From assembly GCA_021234155.1 (NCBI GenBank), contig JAJEKV010000026.1:16110283-16174282 (forward strand): DNA of 64,000 nucleotides, in the 5' to 3' direction. Each line of letters opens with the position of its first letter. The stretch's first letter is position 1. The notes below the pieces were generated by a model. That model was given only the letters and a program-made list of their open reading frames with translations, was not told where the DNA came from and made no database searches. The translations under genes and the position numbers were made by a program. The DNA is from Isoetes taiwanensis. Taxonomy: Eukaryota; Streptophyta; Lycopodiopsida; Isoetales; Isoetaceae. Below are positions 31,271 to 44,337 of the stretch, in pieces.

Positions 31271-31950
31271 ATAAAATCCAGGGGAAAAACTGAAAAAAAA
31301 AAACCATTTTAAGTTTTGTCAAAGTTGTCAAAAGGCCCCTGGTTTAGGGGGTATTTTTATGAAAATGACAATTTCTTTGTGGTGACCCAAATGAGAATGT
31401 GTTCTTCAGATCCATTCTAGAGGGGGGGATTTTTCAATTAAAGCTAGATCACCTGATTTGGAGTTCGAAATTACAAGTTTATGTTCTATTTAATACACAA
31501 AAAATTTACAACCATTTAGGAGATCATAATTTATATAAGGATTTTGAAGGCATTTAGGAGATCATAATTTAAGTTTCTAAACTCTTGATTCTTGTGATCT
31601 TAGCTTTGATGAAAAGATTTTAGATAAAATCCAGGGGAAAAACTGAAAAAAAAAAAGTTTTAAGTTTTCTCGAAGTTGCCAAAATGCCCCTAGTTTAGGG
31701 AGTATTTTATGAAAATGACAATTTCTTTGTGGTGGCCCAAATGAGAATGTGTTCTTCAGATCCATTGTAGAGGAGGAGATTTTTCAATTAAAGCTCAGAT
31801 CACCTGATTTGAGGTTCGAAATTACAAGCTTATGTTCTATTTAATACACAAAAAGTTATAAGGATTTTGAAGGGATTTAGGAGATCATAATTTAAGTTTT
31901 CAAACCCTTGATTCATGTGATCTTAGCTTTGATGAAAAGATCTTAGATCT
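31271..31950. repeat. Two-copy tandem duplication, ~350-bp period
   Basis: ATAAAATCCAGGGGAAAAACTG starts at 31271 and again at 31624. The copies share almost the whole unit (GAAAATGACAATTTCTTTGTGG..., ...GATCTTAGCTTTGATGAAAAGAT). The first copy holds an internal ~45-bp repeat of ATTTAGGAGATCATAATTTA. Confidence 0.85.
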
Positions 31951-32940
31951 TATTATCGATATATGAAGGATTTTCTTATTTAGATAGTTATCAAAAAATT
32001 ACAGTAAATTCCGTAAAAAGTGTTCATAAAACCAAGGACAATTTGGCAATTTTAACAAAACATAAGGGTATTTTGGAGTTTTTTCCTGAGCTAAATGCTA
32101 AGTCAGAGGTTGTCCTTCTACAAGCACTCCAATTTTGGCTAACCACATTTGATTCATTCTACATTCTCCCTTGGATTATCAGATTTGTGCATGTTCAGAT
32201 TGTGTTGGAAGTGCATTTTACCTTGTTGCATGCTATAAGACAGGCCTCAAATTTGTCTTATGCTCGCCCCATGTTCTAAGGAATTCAGTTACTTTACGTT
32301 GTGCACCACATCGATTTGGTAGTTGGTTTTAGTATGTCGGTTCCTTACTGTTGGAAATTTGGCCATGGCATTCAAGCTGCCTCCCCGGCGATCCATTGCG
32401 TGAAGGTTGCCAAAGTCTTTTTGAGAACGTGATGATGGTTTAGGCTTAGCTCAATTGGATCCTCCCTCTCAGTCCTGGACCATGTATGGTGGGCTGTGGA
32501 GGTTCCTTGCTCTTGTTTCGCACCGCATTGTGTCCCATAGTGTCAACACCCACAAAGAGTAAGGTTCAGTTGGGCCACCACGAACTCTCAGAGTTCCCCG
32601 CTCCACGAGTTCCCTGAACTCCCCCACGTTCAACTGATACTTACTTCAACAAGTTCTATCTCGAGAACTTAGTACTGCAAGTAGTAGTATTGCTCAAGAA
32701 GAGCACAAACGCTCCAACAATGGAACAAACTCCAAAAGTAAACACTAGACTTCCGAATAACTCAAAAAAACCTGAATTGATCCCTGGTCAATTCAAAATA
32801 GGTTCAAACAGCAGGATATGGAACATCAAGCAGTATGGATTAGCAAAGACTTCCAACAACTTGGCTCCAGGAACAAATCGTGGTTTTCTAACACACTGTC
32901 AAATCCTTAAATACTATCACTAGGGCTAAATTTAGCTAGT
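31951..32940. other. Intergenic stretch
   Basis: No gene recognised. 32400-32640 is moderately GC-rich with CTCCACGAGTTCCCTGAACTCC-type sequence, possibly part of an old transposon. Confidence 0.3.
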
Positions 32941-32954
32941 CACAAGGTGACCGT

Positions 32955-33970
32955 ATGGATGTTCAATTGCCTCCTGAGGGTGCATTCTATGAGGCACATC
33001 AGTGTTCAAATGCTTTTACACAAGCCGGCCTACCAATTGTTGAAATTGATCATAATGCTCATTTGCAGTGTGTTCAGAACCTTGTGTCTCATGCAGTTGT
33101 TTGCCATTTCACTAGACAGTTTTCAGGAGAGTTGGATTCTGGCTAAAACATCACCTTTAGAGACTGGGGCTTCCTCATTATGCGTCTCTAAAAGTTTTGG
33201 ATAAAGATAATAATTTCTTCGTGGTCATGTTTGACTCTTCACTTGCAGTTGACAGGCTTGTGGAGCGTGGTATTGATCCTCTTTGGGGACATTATCTTCT
33301 ATATCAGGTTTATTCTCCTGAATTCTTGCCAAGTAAGTCTGGTGCATTGCGCATGCCTTGCTGGCTTGCCTTAGAGGATTTTCCACTAGAGTTGCAAGTG
33401 TCTGATTTTATGATTGCTATTGCCAATGGATTGGGTATGCATCTTGCCCATTCTATTGTTAATGGTCCTCGAGTTTGTGTATCTCTTCCTACTTGTGTTT
33501 CTATTCCTCAATCAGTAGTGGTCAAAAGTGGCCCACTTTTTTTCAAGTACAAACTACTGCTTAATGGACCTGAGCTTGCCAAAATGTTTCCCAATGTTGA
33601 GGCTTTCGCTACTTACAGGTCTAGGCATACTTTTGTCTCTACCTCCCCAACTTCAACTATCCCATGTCACATAGCATCCACTTCACTTGAATGTCATGTT
33701 GTATCATCTTCTTCCTCATCTGCCTCTGCACTAGTTAATCTGCCAGTATTACCAGCTATTGTGCCTTCTTCTCAAGCTATTTCTGCACCATCACCTTCTT
33801 CTAGTGCATCTCCATCTCAATCTATATCAGTAGACCCTCTTAATGAGGATCAACACTCTCGTCTTCAGGACATTGCTCACAAGCAAGAACTATTGGAAGA
33901 AGGTTGGTCTACTCCACGCCTGAAGAAGCTTGCATGTCGCAAAAATAGCTCGGCTCCTCAATCTGTGTAG
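32955..33970 (+). pseudogene. LINE-type ORF1 remnant (DUF4283-like)
   Basis: Two frames joined by a frameshift near 33140 encode a protein in the style of the gag-like ORF1 found in plant LINEs and in DUF4283 proteins. The first has AVVCHFTRQFSGEL. The second has DKDNNFFVVMFDSSLAVDRL, then DPLWGHYLLYQVYSPEFLP, MPCWLALEDFPLEL and NGPRVCVSL (the IWV.L..LP..LW-type core). A long Ser/Pro/Ala-rich tail ends at the stop near 33970. There is no ATG for the second frame (33197 is TTG), and no endonuclease or reverse transcriptase follows within 2 kb. I read it as a truncated retroelement ORF, not a host gene. Confidence 0.5.
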
Positions 33971-34260
33971 TTCAATCGGTAGCCCCAATATCTGCTACGA
34001 TTGTTACAGTAGATGTCCCTAATTCAGTGGCATTGAGACACCAGGGAGCAGATCAAGTTGACGTTAATGATTCTATGAATGTGGAAGTTAGACTTGGTTA
34101 AAGTAACTTTTCTAAAAATATGAATATATATTATTCTTCTCTTTGTAGGAGAGGAAAATATAGAGGAAAAATGAGATCACATTTTGTCCCATTAATGGAT
34201 GCTTAAAATGCCATGTCAGCTTTTTAAACTGTCCAATAAGAGAAGCGCTCCAGTATATCT

Positions 34261-34668
34261 CATTCCAGTATTATGTGGCAGCCTGTAATTAATGCAGCTG
34301 CAACTAACTTCTGTAGAATCATTTTTTCATTATAACTTTTGATCCAGAACTCTGATTCAAAATTTTTTTGTAGCAATGGGTTCGTCTTCACAAGACTATC
34401 TAGTGATAACTCATTCATGCATCTTTTACGATATAAATATATAAGAAATAAGCAAAAAATCATATTTTTTTAAGGTTAACGCATATGACCATATTGAAAT
34501 ACATCATAACCATATATCATTGGAAAGATCTTTTCATTCCGCATCTAATGCAACAAACGCCGCAACATTTTGACAAGTGGATCAAAAGTTATGGGGGAAA
34601 AACAACAGCAATGAAGTTGTTGGTGCTGCATTAATTGCAGTTAATAGAGGGTAGCCATTCCATTGGAG
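34261..34668. repeat. Long imperfect foldback element (~410 bp)
   Basis: The two halves are inverted relative to each other: CATTCCAGTATTATGTGGCAG...TAATTAATGCAGC on the left and GCTGCATTAATTGCAGTTAA...CCATTCC on the right, with an exact inner match ATAACTTTTGATCCA (about 34331) to TGGATCAAAAGTTAT (about 34576). Many mismatches indicate age. Likely a decayed MITE or foldback transposon. Confidence 0.5.
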
Positions 34669-35930
34669 GATTCTTATGGGGATGAAATGAGATCTCAAAT
34701 TTCCTCTAATGTAATTATCCACTGGGTTTTTTTATTCCTGTCTCTGCATTGTATTATGTATTATGATGGAGTGTTATTAATAAAGTCTGACGTCCTTTCA
34801 AAAAAAAAGGGGGGATTAGCTAGTAAAAGGCCGTGGGCCTTCATTCCAGCTGAATTCGAGCTCTCTATGAATAGATCCATGTCTTTTTCTGGATCCGGCC
34901 GACCTGATACAGGTCACGATGTTCTTGAATCAATTTCCCTTTAAAAACATTAGGGTCAATCGGGTGTTGCCACCTGAGCCTCCCTCAAACCCAATGGTTA
35001 AGTGTTTTATAAAGGTCCTTTAACAATTTAATTAATTGTTCATTCAACATATGAATGTTGTGCTATTATAAATAAACCAAGTCTGCCCCTAGGCAATTTC
35101 TAACCTCTGGAATGTTCCCAGCCCACCCGATAGCACTTCCAGGGTCAACTCATCGTCCAAGGCCTGCAGCGCGACTTGCCCTTGGATCGTAAGATGTGGT
35201 TAGTTCCACTTTATTGTGGGACCTTAATGGCCTTCTGCCAGTGCCTCGGCCTTGTTATAGTTGGTGGCTCTTGCCCCCTCTGCAATATATAGGCCTTGGG
35301 TTATTGGAAATGTGCTAGGCCTCTTTGTATGGAGAACGAGGGTGGAACCTCTTCCACCTAAAATGTTGGAGTTCAGGTGAACACACCAACTCGAGGCGTT
35401 CAATGTTCAGCTTGATTTAGTCCTCATCACGTGTATTCCCTGGGTTCTAGTATCATTTGGTGGTGTGATTTGAGTTCCGTTCCTTCACTTTCTACTAGTC
35501 TTGGTGCTTGGCCTTCTCTCATTTGTCTTCGTTAGTGGTTGAAGTGTGGGTATCCTTTTATTTAAGTGGCACTGTCCACACGACCACACCTTGGTCGTCC
35601 GCCTAAAGAGAATGCATAGCTACCACATCCAAGAAATGTAGCAAATGCACAATTACCCAATTTTGATACAGGGAGGTAGTGACAATAAATAACAATACTG
35701 GGCTTCTACAATAATTTACTGGCTCATGAATCCTTCGTTGTTGTTGTTTGCTGTAGATTTAGTGCGTTCCTTTACGTGTTACTGCTTAATAATGCACATG
35801 CCACATAGTTCAAACTGCTAGCTCCGCCCGCATGGATGTAACTACTGATCTGTGAGATTGGAACTGTATCAAAGCTAGAGGGAGCACATAATTCTAGTGG
35901 ATGATCATATAGTGCAAGATATGATCTCAA
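34669..35930. other. Intergenic stretch with possible LTR debris
   Basis: Includes a short A run at 34800-34808, a TATA-like CAATATATAGG near 35284 and TTCTAGTATCATTTGG near 35446, a weak primer-site lookalike. No coding domain supports a particular element. Confidence 0.3.
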
Positions 35931-35939
35931 CATCATTTT

Positions 35940-36760
35940 CCCGTGCGGTGTGTATCATATCCTAGATACTTGTACTCAACTGCTTCCTCCAGTTCGTGCC
36001 CATATACTTGAATGGTTTGTGTCTGACTTTGGTACCGAATGTGACCATTTTCATCTTGGTCAGATTTACCATGAAGCCTGTATTCCCACAGAAAGCCTCT
36101 AGAATCTCTAGCATTCTATATATTGATGGCCATCATATTCAGGTCATCGGTGTATAACATCATAAGTACTCTCGTTTCACCTGCGACTGGTGCATCCACA
36201 TCTCCCTATTTTTCGTCCATGAATTCCTGTAATGTATCCATGTAAATCCCAAATAATGTTGGCAAAAGCAGACACCCTTGCTTTACCCCTATGTCGCAAT
36301 CAATTGTCTGTCCTCCCTGTTCCATCTTAGCATAAACTCTCTGGTATAATCGTAGAATTGATCCTACCATGTCTTGGGGCGCTCTCAAGTCTATTAGTCT
36401 CTGTAAGAATTTTTCCCTCGAGATGGTATCAAATGCCTTTGAAAAATCAACAAAACAACACATGATTTTCTTGTTCAGTGCTTTTGCCTATTTTATCAAG
36501 ATCCAAAATGTGACTAGGTGATCCATTGTTGAATGATCTGGCCTGAAGCCTATTTGTCCTTGAGCTCTTAGGTTTCCTGCTTCTGCCCAGTGCTTTAGTT
36601 TATTATCGAGGACCTTTCCGAACCATTTTGCAAATATAGGCCATAGGCCATGATCGTCCTATAGTTCCTTGGCTCTTCCCTGCTACCCTCTTTGGGTAGA
36701 TGTATAACCTTGTTGTACGTCCATCTTTCTGTTATGCTAGTATGGATTATATTGTTGAAG
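35940..36760 (-). pseudogene. LINE reverse transcriptase fragment
   Basis: On the minus strand, from right to left: FNNIIHTSITERWTYNKV with LPKEGSREEPRNYRTI (the start of RT); after frameshifts CCFVDFSKAFDTISREKFLQ (block A, first catalytic Asp); GVKQGCLLLPTLFGIYMD (block B); then VLMMLYTDDLNMMA, where YTDD stands for the usual YADD catalytic motif; and finally a degraded YKYLGY-type segment near 35960. This order and wording are those of non-LTR (LINE) reverse transcriptases. Stops and frameshifts show it is dead. The endonuclease and 3' end are not seen. Confidence 0.75.
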
Positions 36761-36789
36761 ATATCTGTGATTTGTTCTTCTATAGCGTT

Positions 36790-37095
36790 GCATAATCTGG
36801 ATCATACTTGCTCAACTATCATAGTACAATATTTAAACCGCCCAACCGGATCCACCTCCGAAAGGCTATACTAACAAAGCTACAAACATACATTGGTAAC
36901 TGACAATAGATCATCACCACCTAACTATAGTCTCCAACCCGAGGAATTTATACCCACATAGGAATGGCTTAGGAATAGGAATATGAAAACTGGCTTTTGG
37001 CAGAGGATCATTAGCTTGATTCTTAGGAAGGTTTGAAGTCCTTGGCAAATGGCAGTGGGTCCTCTGGCTAGACAACCAACTTTCTTAATCCTCCA
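36790..37095. repeat. LTR fragment of the 55-kb family
   Basis: Matches 55500-55790: ATAATCTGGATCATAYTTG, CCACCTCC-AAAGGCTATACTA and GAGGATCATTAGCTTGATTCTT recur in the same order and orientation. Confidence 0.7.
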
Positions 37096-37920
37096 ATATG
37101 TAGCATAATAACAGGGGGTTTTCTTTGTGTTTTTGTACGCTTTTCACAAAGGTTTTCTTAAGATTTCATGGCGTATTCGAATGGATGTACTAATGCGTAC
37201 ATCTAGAGTGCACCATTTCTTAGTCATTGATTTAGCTTTTTTTTTTCAATGGTCCAACATCCAAGGGCTCACAACAAAAGCCCTCTTTTTATTTTAGGGG
37301 CTGAACATGCAAGCCTCGTGGATAGCATTTTAGGGCACGAAATAGGGCTTGCAAATCTGCAACAACAGGGATTAGCAAGATAAGATTACAGGCTGTGAAT
37401 ATGCTAGCTATCATTTAAAGAGATCCTCGTTGCAGGAGAGAAGCTTCTTCATAAAAAATGGTGGCAGATCTTATAACAGGGGGCGTGGTTTTGTGGGTCG
37501 GATTCAAGCCAGAAATCCAGAGACTTTGCCTCAGAGCCTCAGCCTCAGAAATCCGGAGATGTTGAGGGATGTTGTTATGGTGCAACAGATTCGGCCAAGG
37601 TCCGTGTGTTTTCAGAATGAAACATTTGTTTTAGGGTTGTAAAAGAGGAAGATGCTACTTATTCTTTCGGCAGCCTTCTCGTCGGCCTTTCACCATAGTT
37701 GCACCCTTGGCCATGGCGCCACCATCTTCCACACTCACCCCGGTTTTTGGTCCACTGTGGAAAACATCAGTTTTGGTAGGTCTACATGTCCTGTTTTCAA
37801 AGAATCCTACATGTGGATTTGTGGAGGTATGGTTTTGTTCAATAATGGTGTTCTTTTTTCAGTGGACTAAAACATCCACTGTTGTTTTGTAGTTTCCTCT
37901 ATTGTGACATGTCATTTTAT
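37096..37920. other. Intergenic stretch
   Basis: Short frames only (up to about 72 codons). Nothing recognised. Confidence 0.3.
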
Positions 37921-37924
37921 AATA

Positions 37925-38455
37925 CAATCCACCGTAGGAAAGAATACTTGAATTTCTACATGTCTAATAATTCTGTTGTCACATGTCTTTATAGATGTAG
38001 GAAAGAATATTTGATTCTCTACATGTCCTATGCTTCCATTCACATGTCTTTATAGTAGTAGGACAGAGTACTTTATTTACTAAAGCATTGTAGGAAAGAA
38101 TACATGAATTACAACATGTGTAATACTTCTATTGTCACATGTCTTTATAGAAGTAGGAAAGAATACTTGATTCTCTACATGTCGTATGCTTCCATGTCAC
38201 ATGTAAAACAATTCTATTCTTTATAGTAGTAGGGATCTGAGTACTTTTATTTGCTAAGGCATTGTAGGAAAGAATACATGAATTACGACATGTGTAATAC
38301 TTCTATTGTCATATGTCTTTATAGAAGTAGGAAAAGAATACTTGATTCTCTACATGTCCTATCCTTCCATATCACTGGTCTTTATAGTGGTAGGACCAGT
38401 ACTTGATTTGCTACATGTGATGCACGTGCCATCACATGTCCTTATACTAGTATTC
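37925..38455. repeat. Tandem repeat, about three copies of ~170 bp
   Basis: TGTAGGAAAGAATAC recurs at ~37934, ~38090 and ~38264. Each is followed by CTTCTATTGTCACATGTCTTTATAG-like sequence, then ATTCTCTACATGTCCTATGCTTCCAT. Copies differ by small indels. The ACATGT hexamer recurs throughout. Confidence 0.8.
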
Positions 38456-38489
38456 CATGTAAGACAAGTTACTTCAACTACTTCAATTA

Positions 38490-38995
38490 CTTAACCTATT
38501 TTTGCATAACAAAACCATCAAGAATTTGATTTGTATTCCTTTGAGGGGGTGCAGGGACCACAACAACAAATCCCTAAGCATTAATGTCATAGGACCATCA
38601 TAAAAATTCTAACAATATCCTAACATTTTGGATATTGTTAGAGAAAGACCATTAAACCATGCCTACATTTTTGCATAACAAACCATTAAGAATTGTGAGA
38701 TGTATTTCTTTATGGAGGAAAGGACCATTGCAACAAATCCCCAAGCATTAAAATGGCAAGACCATGCAATATCCTAACATTATTCCCCATTTTGGATATC
38801 GCTAGTGGAACACCATTAAACCGCTCCTACATCTTGGTATAATTTAGACCATTAAGAATTTGAGATGTAATTGTTTATGGGGAATAGGACCATTGCAACA
38901 AATCCCCAAGCATTATAAAATGGCAAGACTACGCAATATCCTAACATTATCCCCCCATTTTGGATATCATTAGTGGAACACCATTAAACCATGCC
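38490..38995. repeat. Tandem repeat, three copies of ~165 bp
   Basis: The word TTTTGGATAT recurs at ~38629, ~38791 and ~38959. Each unit carries ACCATTAA-AAT, then AAATCCCCAAGCATTA, then CAATATCCTAACATT. This array is unrelated to the one just before it. Confidence 0.8.
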
Positions 38996-39249
38996 TATAT
39001 CTAGTTGGTACTAAGGTTAAGCTATAGACGATCCAATAGTTATCCACGCCATCCAATGGTTTTAATTGTATCTAATTTATCTTATCCAATGGTTCTTTCT
39101 AACGATTTGCACTAAGAATCCAATGGTTCTTTGAAAACAAGATAACTTATTGCACTTAGACGATTTGCATTAAGAATTAGAGATGTAAATGTTGGAGCCA
39201 TCAAGCAAAATACCACGCCTAACACCTTAAACCTAAACACAAACTCTGA

Positions 39250-40545
39250 AAACCTTGCTCTCGGGGAAAACCTTGCTTCCGAGTCATGAGGGACCAAGTT
39301 ACGCGGTCATTTTTGCAGCAAAGAAACACGAACCCTCTACATGGCAAAGATTCTCGCACCCTTCGCTAAGGCCAATTCACTACTTAACGTCTTTGGACAT
39401 GAGCTACTTTGGCACGTCCCGGAGCGGGGTGGTCTTACGCCTAAAACTTGGTCTCGAGGGGTAATGTCGATGTTTCGAAATCCGTTGAGTCGCATCACGC
39501 CCGGTGGGAGAGTTGCCCGTCGGTAGCCAAGGACCTTCCGAGGACCTTTGGGGCCGAACTTCTTCGAAGGTTTTAGGGCTCGCCTTTTGGGACGCCAACG
39601 CCTCCTACTACTCATGACATTGTGCAAGATCCTAGTCCAATCGACCGGGTATGGCCTCCAAAGCGCCAAACCCCGTGGGTTCCTAGGTTATTGTAGGGTT
39701 TACGTTATGGAGGTCGAAGTTTTATTCGCTTTTTGCACTTGAGACATGGTCGAAGTTGCAGCTTGAAAACCGAAGCAATAGAAACCCACGAAATGGGGTT
39801 TGGATTTACCGAGGCAGGCTTTCCTACCGTGCTCCTCCGGGAGGGCAAATGCCAATGCCTCCCTTCCCGAAACCGGTTTCCCTATCCCAATCGCTGAATT
39901 TTCCATTCAAGTAACTTGCTTCGAAAGCGTGCTCAAAAAATTCAAGATCCGTCCGGAGAACATATAAAACCGCAAAGTGTCCCGCAATCGACCTGCAGTA
40001 GAAAACCAAGTGTTTTGTCGTCGGGCAAAGACAAAGGCCCCTGAATGGAGATTTGACTTAGCCATGTCGTCCGAAACAAATAAATTACCTTAAAGGGACC
40101 AAGTTACTTTGGTCATTTTTGTAGCAAAAGAAACACGAACCCTCTACATGGCGGTATTCTGCACCATTCGCTAAGGCCAATTCACTACGAACGTGTTGGA
40201 CATGAGGTACTTTGGCGCGTCCGGGAGCAGGGGTGGTCTTCTACCCACGAGACTTGGTCTCCAGGGTAATGTCAATGTTTCGAGTCCGTTGGCATAGTCA
40301 GATCATAGTTTCGGGGTGGGAGAGTTGCCCGTCCGTGGCCAGGGACCCTCCAGAGAGGACCTTTGGGTCGAACTTCTTCTGGAAGGTTTTAGGGCTTCGT
40401 CATCTGGCTTCAACGCCCTCCCACTACCCCATGACATTGTGCAAGATCCTGGTCCAATCTGACCAGGGTATGGCCTCCAAAACGCAAACCCTGTGCCTTG
40501 CCAGGTTATTGTAGGGTTTACGTTTGCCAGCCAAAATGTGGTCGG
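39250..40545. repeat. ~810-bp tandem repeat units, orientation A
   Basis: One full unit (39290-40095) is followed by most of a second (40098-40545). The anchor word GAAGGTTTTAGGGC lies at ~39567 and ~40384, 815 bases apart. The units contain many single-base deletions and substitutions, and translated frames are not conserved between copies, so no protein gene is implied. Confidence 0.8.
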
Positions 40546-40689
40546 GCTTGCACTTGGGACCCGGTATACCTTTTTTCAACATGCATGCGAGCCATGGCAA
40601 CTGAAATAACGGCACTTTGGATCTATTGGCGATCGCGAATCATTCCAAAAATATTTGCTACTACAAAATGTGTTTTTATGACACCGGGA
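40546..40689. other. Unique spacer at the inversion point of the 810-bp array
   Basis: About 145 bp not seen elsewhere in the window, lying between orientation-A units on the left and orientation-B units on the right. Confidence 0.6.
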
Positions 40690-42721
40690 GCTTTCGGTAA
40701 AATCCAAACCCCATTTCGCCGGGCTTATTGCTTCGGTTTTCAATGCAGCTTCTCGACCATGTCTCAAGTGCAATCAATAAAACTCGACCTCCATAACGTA
40801 AAACCGTATTAATAACCTAGCAACCCACGTGGGTTTGCGCTTTTGGAGGCCATACCCGGTCGATTGGACCGGGATCTTGCACAATGTCATGAGGTAGTGG
40901 GAGGGCATTGACGCCGAAGATCTAGAGCCCTAAAACCTTCCGTAAGAAGTTCGTCCCAAAGGTCCTCTCTGAAGGTCCTTGGCCACCTGACGGGCCACTC
41001 TCCCACCTCCGAAATCGCGGATCCGACTCGCCAACCGGACTCGAAACATCGACATTACCCCTCGAGACCAAGTTTCGCGGGGCGTAAGACCACCCTGCTC
41101 CCGGACACGCCAAAGTAGCTCATGTCCAACACGTTCGTAGTGAATTGGCCTTAGCGGAGGGTGCAGAATACTGCCATGTAGACGGTTCGTGTTTCTTTTG
41201 CTGCAAAAAATGACCGTGTAACTTGGTCCCTAGGGTAATTTCATTTGTTTGGACGACATGGCTAAGTCAAATCTCCATTCCTGGCCTTTGTACTGCCTCG
41301 AACGACAAAACACTTGGTTTTCTACACCGTCGACTGCAGGACACTTTGCGGTTTTATATGTTCTCCCGGACAGATCTTGAATTTTTTTGAGCCTACTCGA
41401 AGCAAGTTACTTGAATGGAGAATTCAACGGTTGGATAGGGAAACCGGGTTCCGGGAAGGGAGGCATTGGCATTTGCCCTCCCGGAGGAGCACTGGTAGGA
41501 AAGCCTGCCTCGGTAAATCCAAACCCCATTTTGTCAGTTTCTATTGCTTCTGGTTTTCAACTGCAGCTTCTCGACCATGTCTCAAGTGCAACTGAATAAA
41601 ACTCGACCTCCATAACGTAAACCCTACAATAACCTAGCAACCCACAGGGTTTGCGTTTTGGAGGCCATACCCGGGTCAGATTGGACCAGGATCTTGCACA
41701 ATGTCATGAGGTAGTGGGAGGGCATTGAGGCCAGAAGACGGAGCCCTAAAACCTTCCAGAAGAAGTTCGTCCCAAAGGTCCTTTCTGGAAGGTCCTTGGC
41801 CACGGACGGGCAACTCTCCCACCCCTGAATCGGGGATCCGACTACGCTAACGGACTCGAAACATCGACATTACCACGAGACCAAGTTTCGTGGGCGTAAG
41901 ACCACCCCGCCCCGGAACGCCAAAGTAGCTCATGTCCAACACGTTAAGTAGTGAATTGGCCTTAGCGGAGGGTGCGAGAATCTTGCCATGTAGAGGGTTC
42001 GTGTTTCTTTTCTTTGCAAAAATGACCGTGTAACTTGGTCCCTAGGGTAATTTTGTTGTTTGGACGACATGGCTAAGTCAAATCTCCATTCCTGGCCTTT
42101 GTAATCGCCTCGAACGACAAAACACTTGGTTTTCTACACCGCCGACCGCGGGACACTTTGCGGTTTTATATGTTCTCCTACAGATCTTGAATTTTTGAGC
42201 CTACTCCGTGCAAGTTACTTGAATGGAGAATTCAACTATCGGATAGGGAAATCGTGTTCCCGAAGGGAGGCATTGGCATTTGCCCTCCTGAGGAGCACCG
42301 GTAGGAAAGCCCCCCTCGGAAATCCAAACCCCATTTCGCCGGGTTTCTATTGCTTTGGTTTTCAATGCGCAGCTTCGACCATGTCTCAAGTGCAACTCAA
42401 TAAAACTTCGACCTCCATAACGTAAACCCTACAATAACCTAGCAACCCATAGGGTTTGCGTTTTGGATGCCATACCCTGGTCAGATTGGAGCAGGATCTT
42501 GCACAATGTCATGAGGTAGTGGGAGGGCGTTGACGCCAGAAGACGGAGCCCTAAAACCTTCCAGAAGAAGTTCGTCCCAAAGGTCCTCTTTGGAAGGTCC
42601 TGGCCACGACGGGCAATTCTCCCACCCCTAACCGCGTGATCCGACCGCCAACGGACTCAAACATCGACATTACCCCGAGACCATCGACATTACCCTCGAG
42701 ACCAAGTTTCAGGGGCGTAAG
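40690..42721. repeat. ~810-bp tandem repeat units, orientation B
   Basis: Units in the reverse orientation. The anchor CCCTAAAACCTTCC lies at ~40929, ~41746 and ~42550 (spacing about 805-815). The third unit is cut at 42721 by the minisatellite array. Confidence 0.8.
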
Positions 42722-44337
42722 GCCACCTACGCCCAACATGCCACCACATATGGCTTCAACATCCCACGAGGCTCCATGGGTCAAACATGCCACCTAGGCC
42801 CAACATGCCACGTGGGCTCCTACATGCCAACGTGGCTCCAACATGCCACGTGAGCTCCAACATGCCAAGTTGGCTCCAACGTGCCACCTAGGCTCAAGCA
42901 TGCCAAGGTGGCTCAAATATGCCACCTAGGCTCCAACATGCCACCGGGCTTCAACATGCCAATGGGGCTCCAACATGCCAACTAGGCTCCAACATGCCTC
43001 GTGGAGCTCTAGCATGCCACCTAGGCTCCAACGTACCACCTAGGCTCCAACATGCCACCTAGGTTCAACATGCCAAGGTGGCTCTAACATGCCACCTAGG
43101 CTCAAGCGTGCCAAGGTGGCTCAAACATGCCACCTAGGCTCCAACATGCCACGTAGGCTCCAACATGCCGCCTAGGCTCCAACATGCCACCCACGCCCAA
43201 CATGCCACCCAGCATGCCACCTAGGCTCCAACATGCCACCCGGCCGAAAGCCCAACATGCCAAGTTGGCTCCAATGTGCCACCTAGGCTCAAGCATGCCA
43301 AGGTGGCTCAAATATGCCACCTAGGCTACAACATGCCACCGCTTCAACATGCCACGTAGGCTCCAACATGCCAACCAGGCTCCAACATGCCTCGTGGAGC
43401 TCTAGCATGCCACCTAGGCTCAACGTGCCACCTTGGCTCCAACATGCCACGTGGGCTCCAACATGCCACCTAGCATGCCACCTAGGCTCCAACATGCCAC
43501 CTGGGCTCCAACATGCCACGTGAGCTCCAACATGCCAAGTTGGTTTCCAACGTGCCACCTAGGCTCAAGCATGCCAAGGTGGCTCAGATATGCCACCATC
43601 AGCTTTAACATGCCACGTAGGCAAACATGCCACACAGGCTCCAACATGCCACGTGAGCTCCAACATGCCACCTAGGCTCTAACATGCCACCGTGCCTAGG
43701 TGGCATGCTTGAACCTAGGTGGCATGCCTGAGCCACCTTTGCATGTTGGAACCTAGGTGGCATGTTGGAGCCTGCGTGGCATATTGGAGCCACCTTGGCA
43801 TGTTTGAGCCTAGGTGGCATGTTAGAGCTTAGGTGGCATGTTTGAGCCACCTTGGCATGTTGGAGTCCACGTGGCATGTTGGAGTCCATGTGGCATGTTT
43901 GAGCCACCTTGGCATGTTGGAGCCTAGGTGGCATGTTAGAGCCTAGGTGGCATGTTGGAGCCACCTTGGCATGTTAGAGCCTAGGTGGCATGTTGGAGCC
44001 ACCTTGGCATGTTAGAGCCTAGGTGGCATGTTGGAGCCCACGTGGCATGTTTGAGCCACCTTGGCATGTTAGAGCATAGGTGGCACTTTGGAGCACACGT
44101 GGCATGTTTGAGCCTAGGTGGCACATTGGAGCACACGTGGCATGTTTGAGCCTAGGTGGCATGTTGGAGACCACATGGCATGTTGGAGACCACATGGCAT
44201 GTTTGAGCCACCTTGGCATGTTAGAGCCTGGGTGGCATGTTGGAGCCACCTTGGCATGTTAGGCCCTAGGTGGCATGTTGAAGCCCACGGCATGTTTGAG
44301 CCACCTTGGCATGTTGGAGCCTAGGTGGCATGTGAGC
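42722..44337. repeat. ~19-bp minisatellite, first inverted-symmetric array
   Basis: A 19-bp monomer of the type GGCTCCAACATGCCACCTA repeats about 50 times to ~43690. The array then flips to its reverse complement (CTAGGTGGCATGTTGGAGC) until 44337. Variants of the monomer have ACGTG, AAGTTG or AAGGTGG in place of ACCTA. Open frames across it (Met-Pro-Pro-Arg-Leu-Gln-His or Trp-His-Val-Gly-Ala type peptides) exist on both strands only because the monomer has few stop codons. Confidence 0.9.

Noticed and set aside
33197-33970. Complete 257-residue host gene
   Set aside because: The first codon is TTG and the protein begins mid-domain. The upstream part is in another frame, so it is a retroelement ORF remnant.
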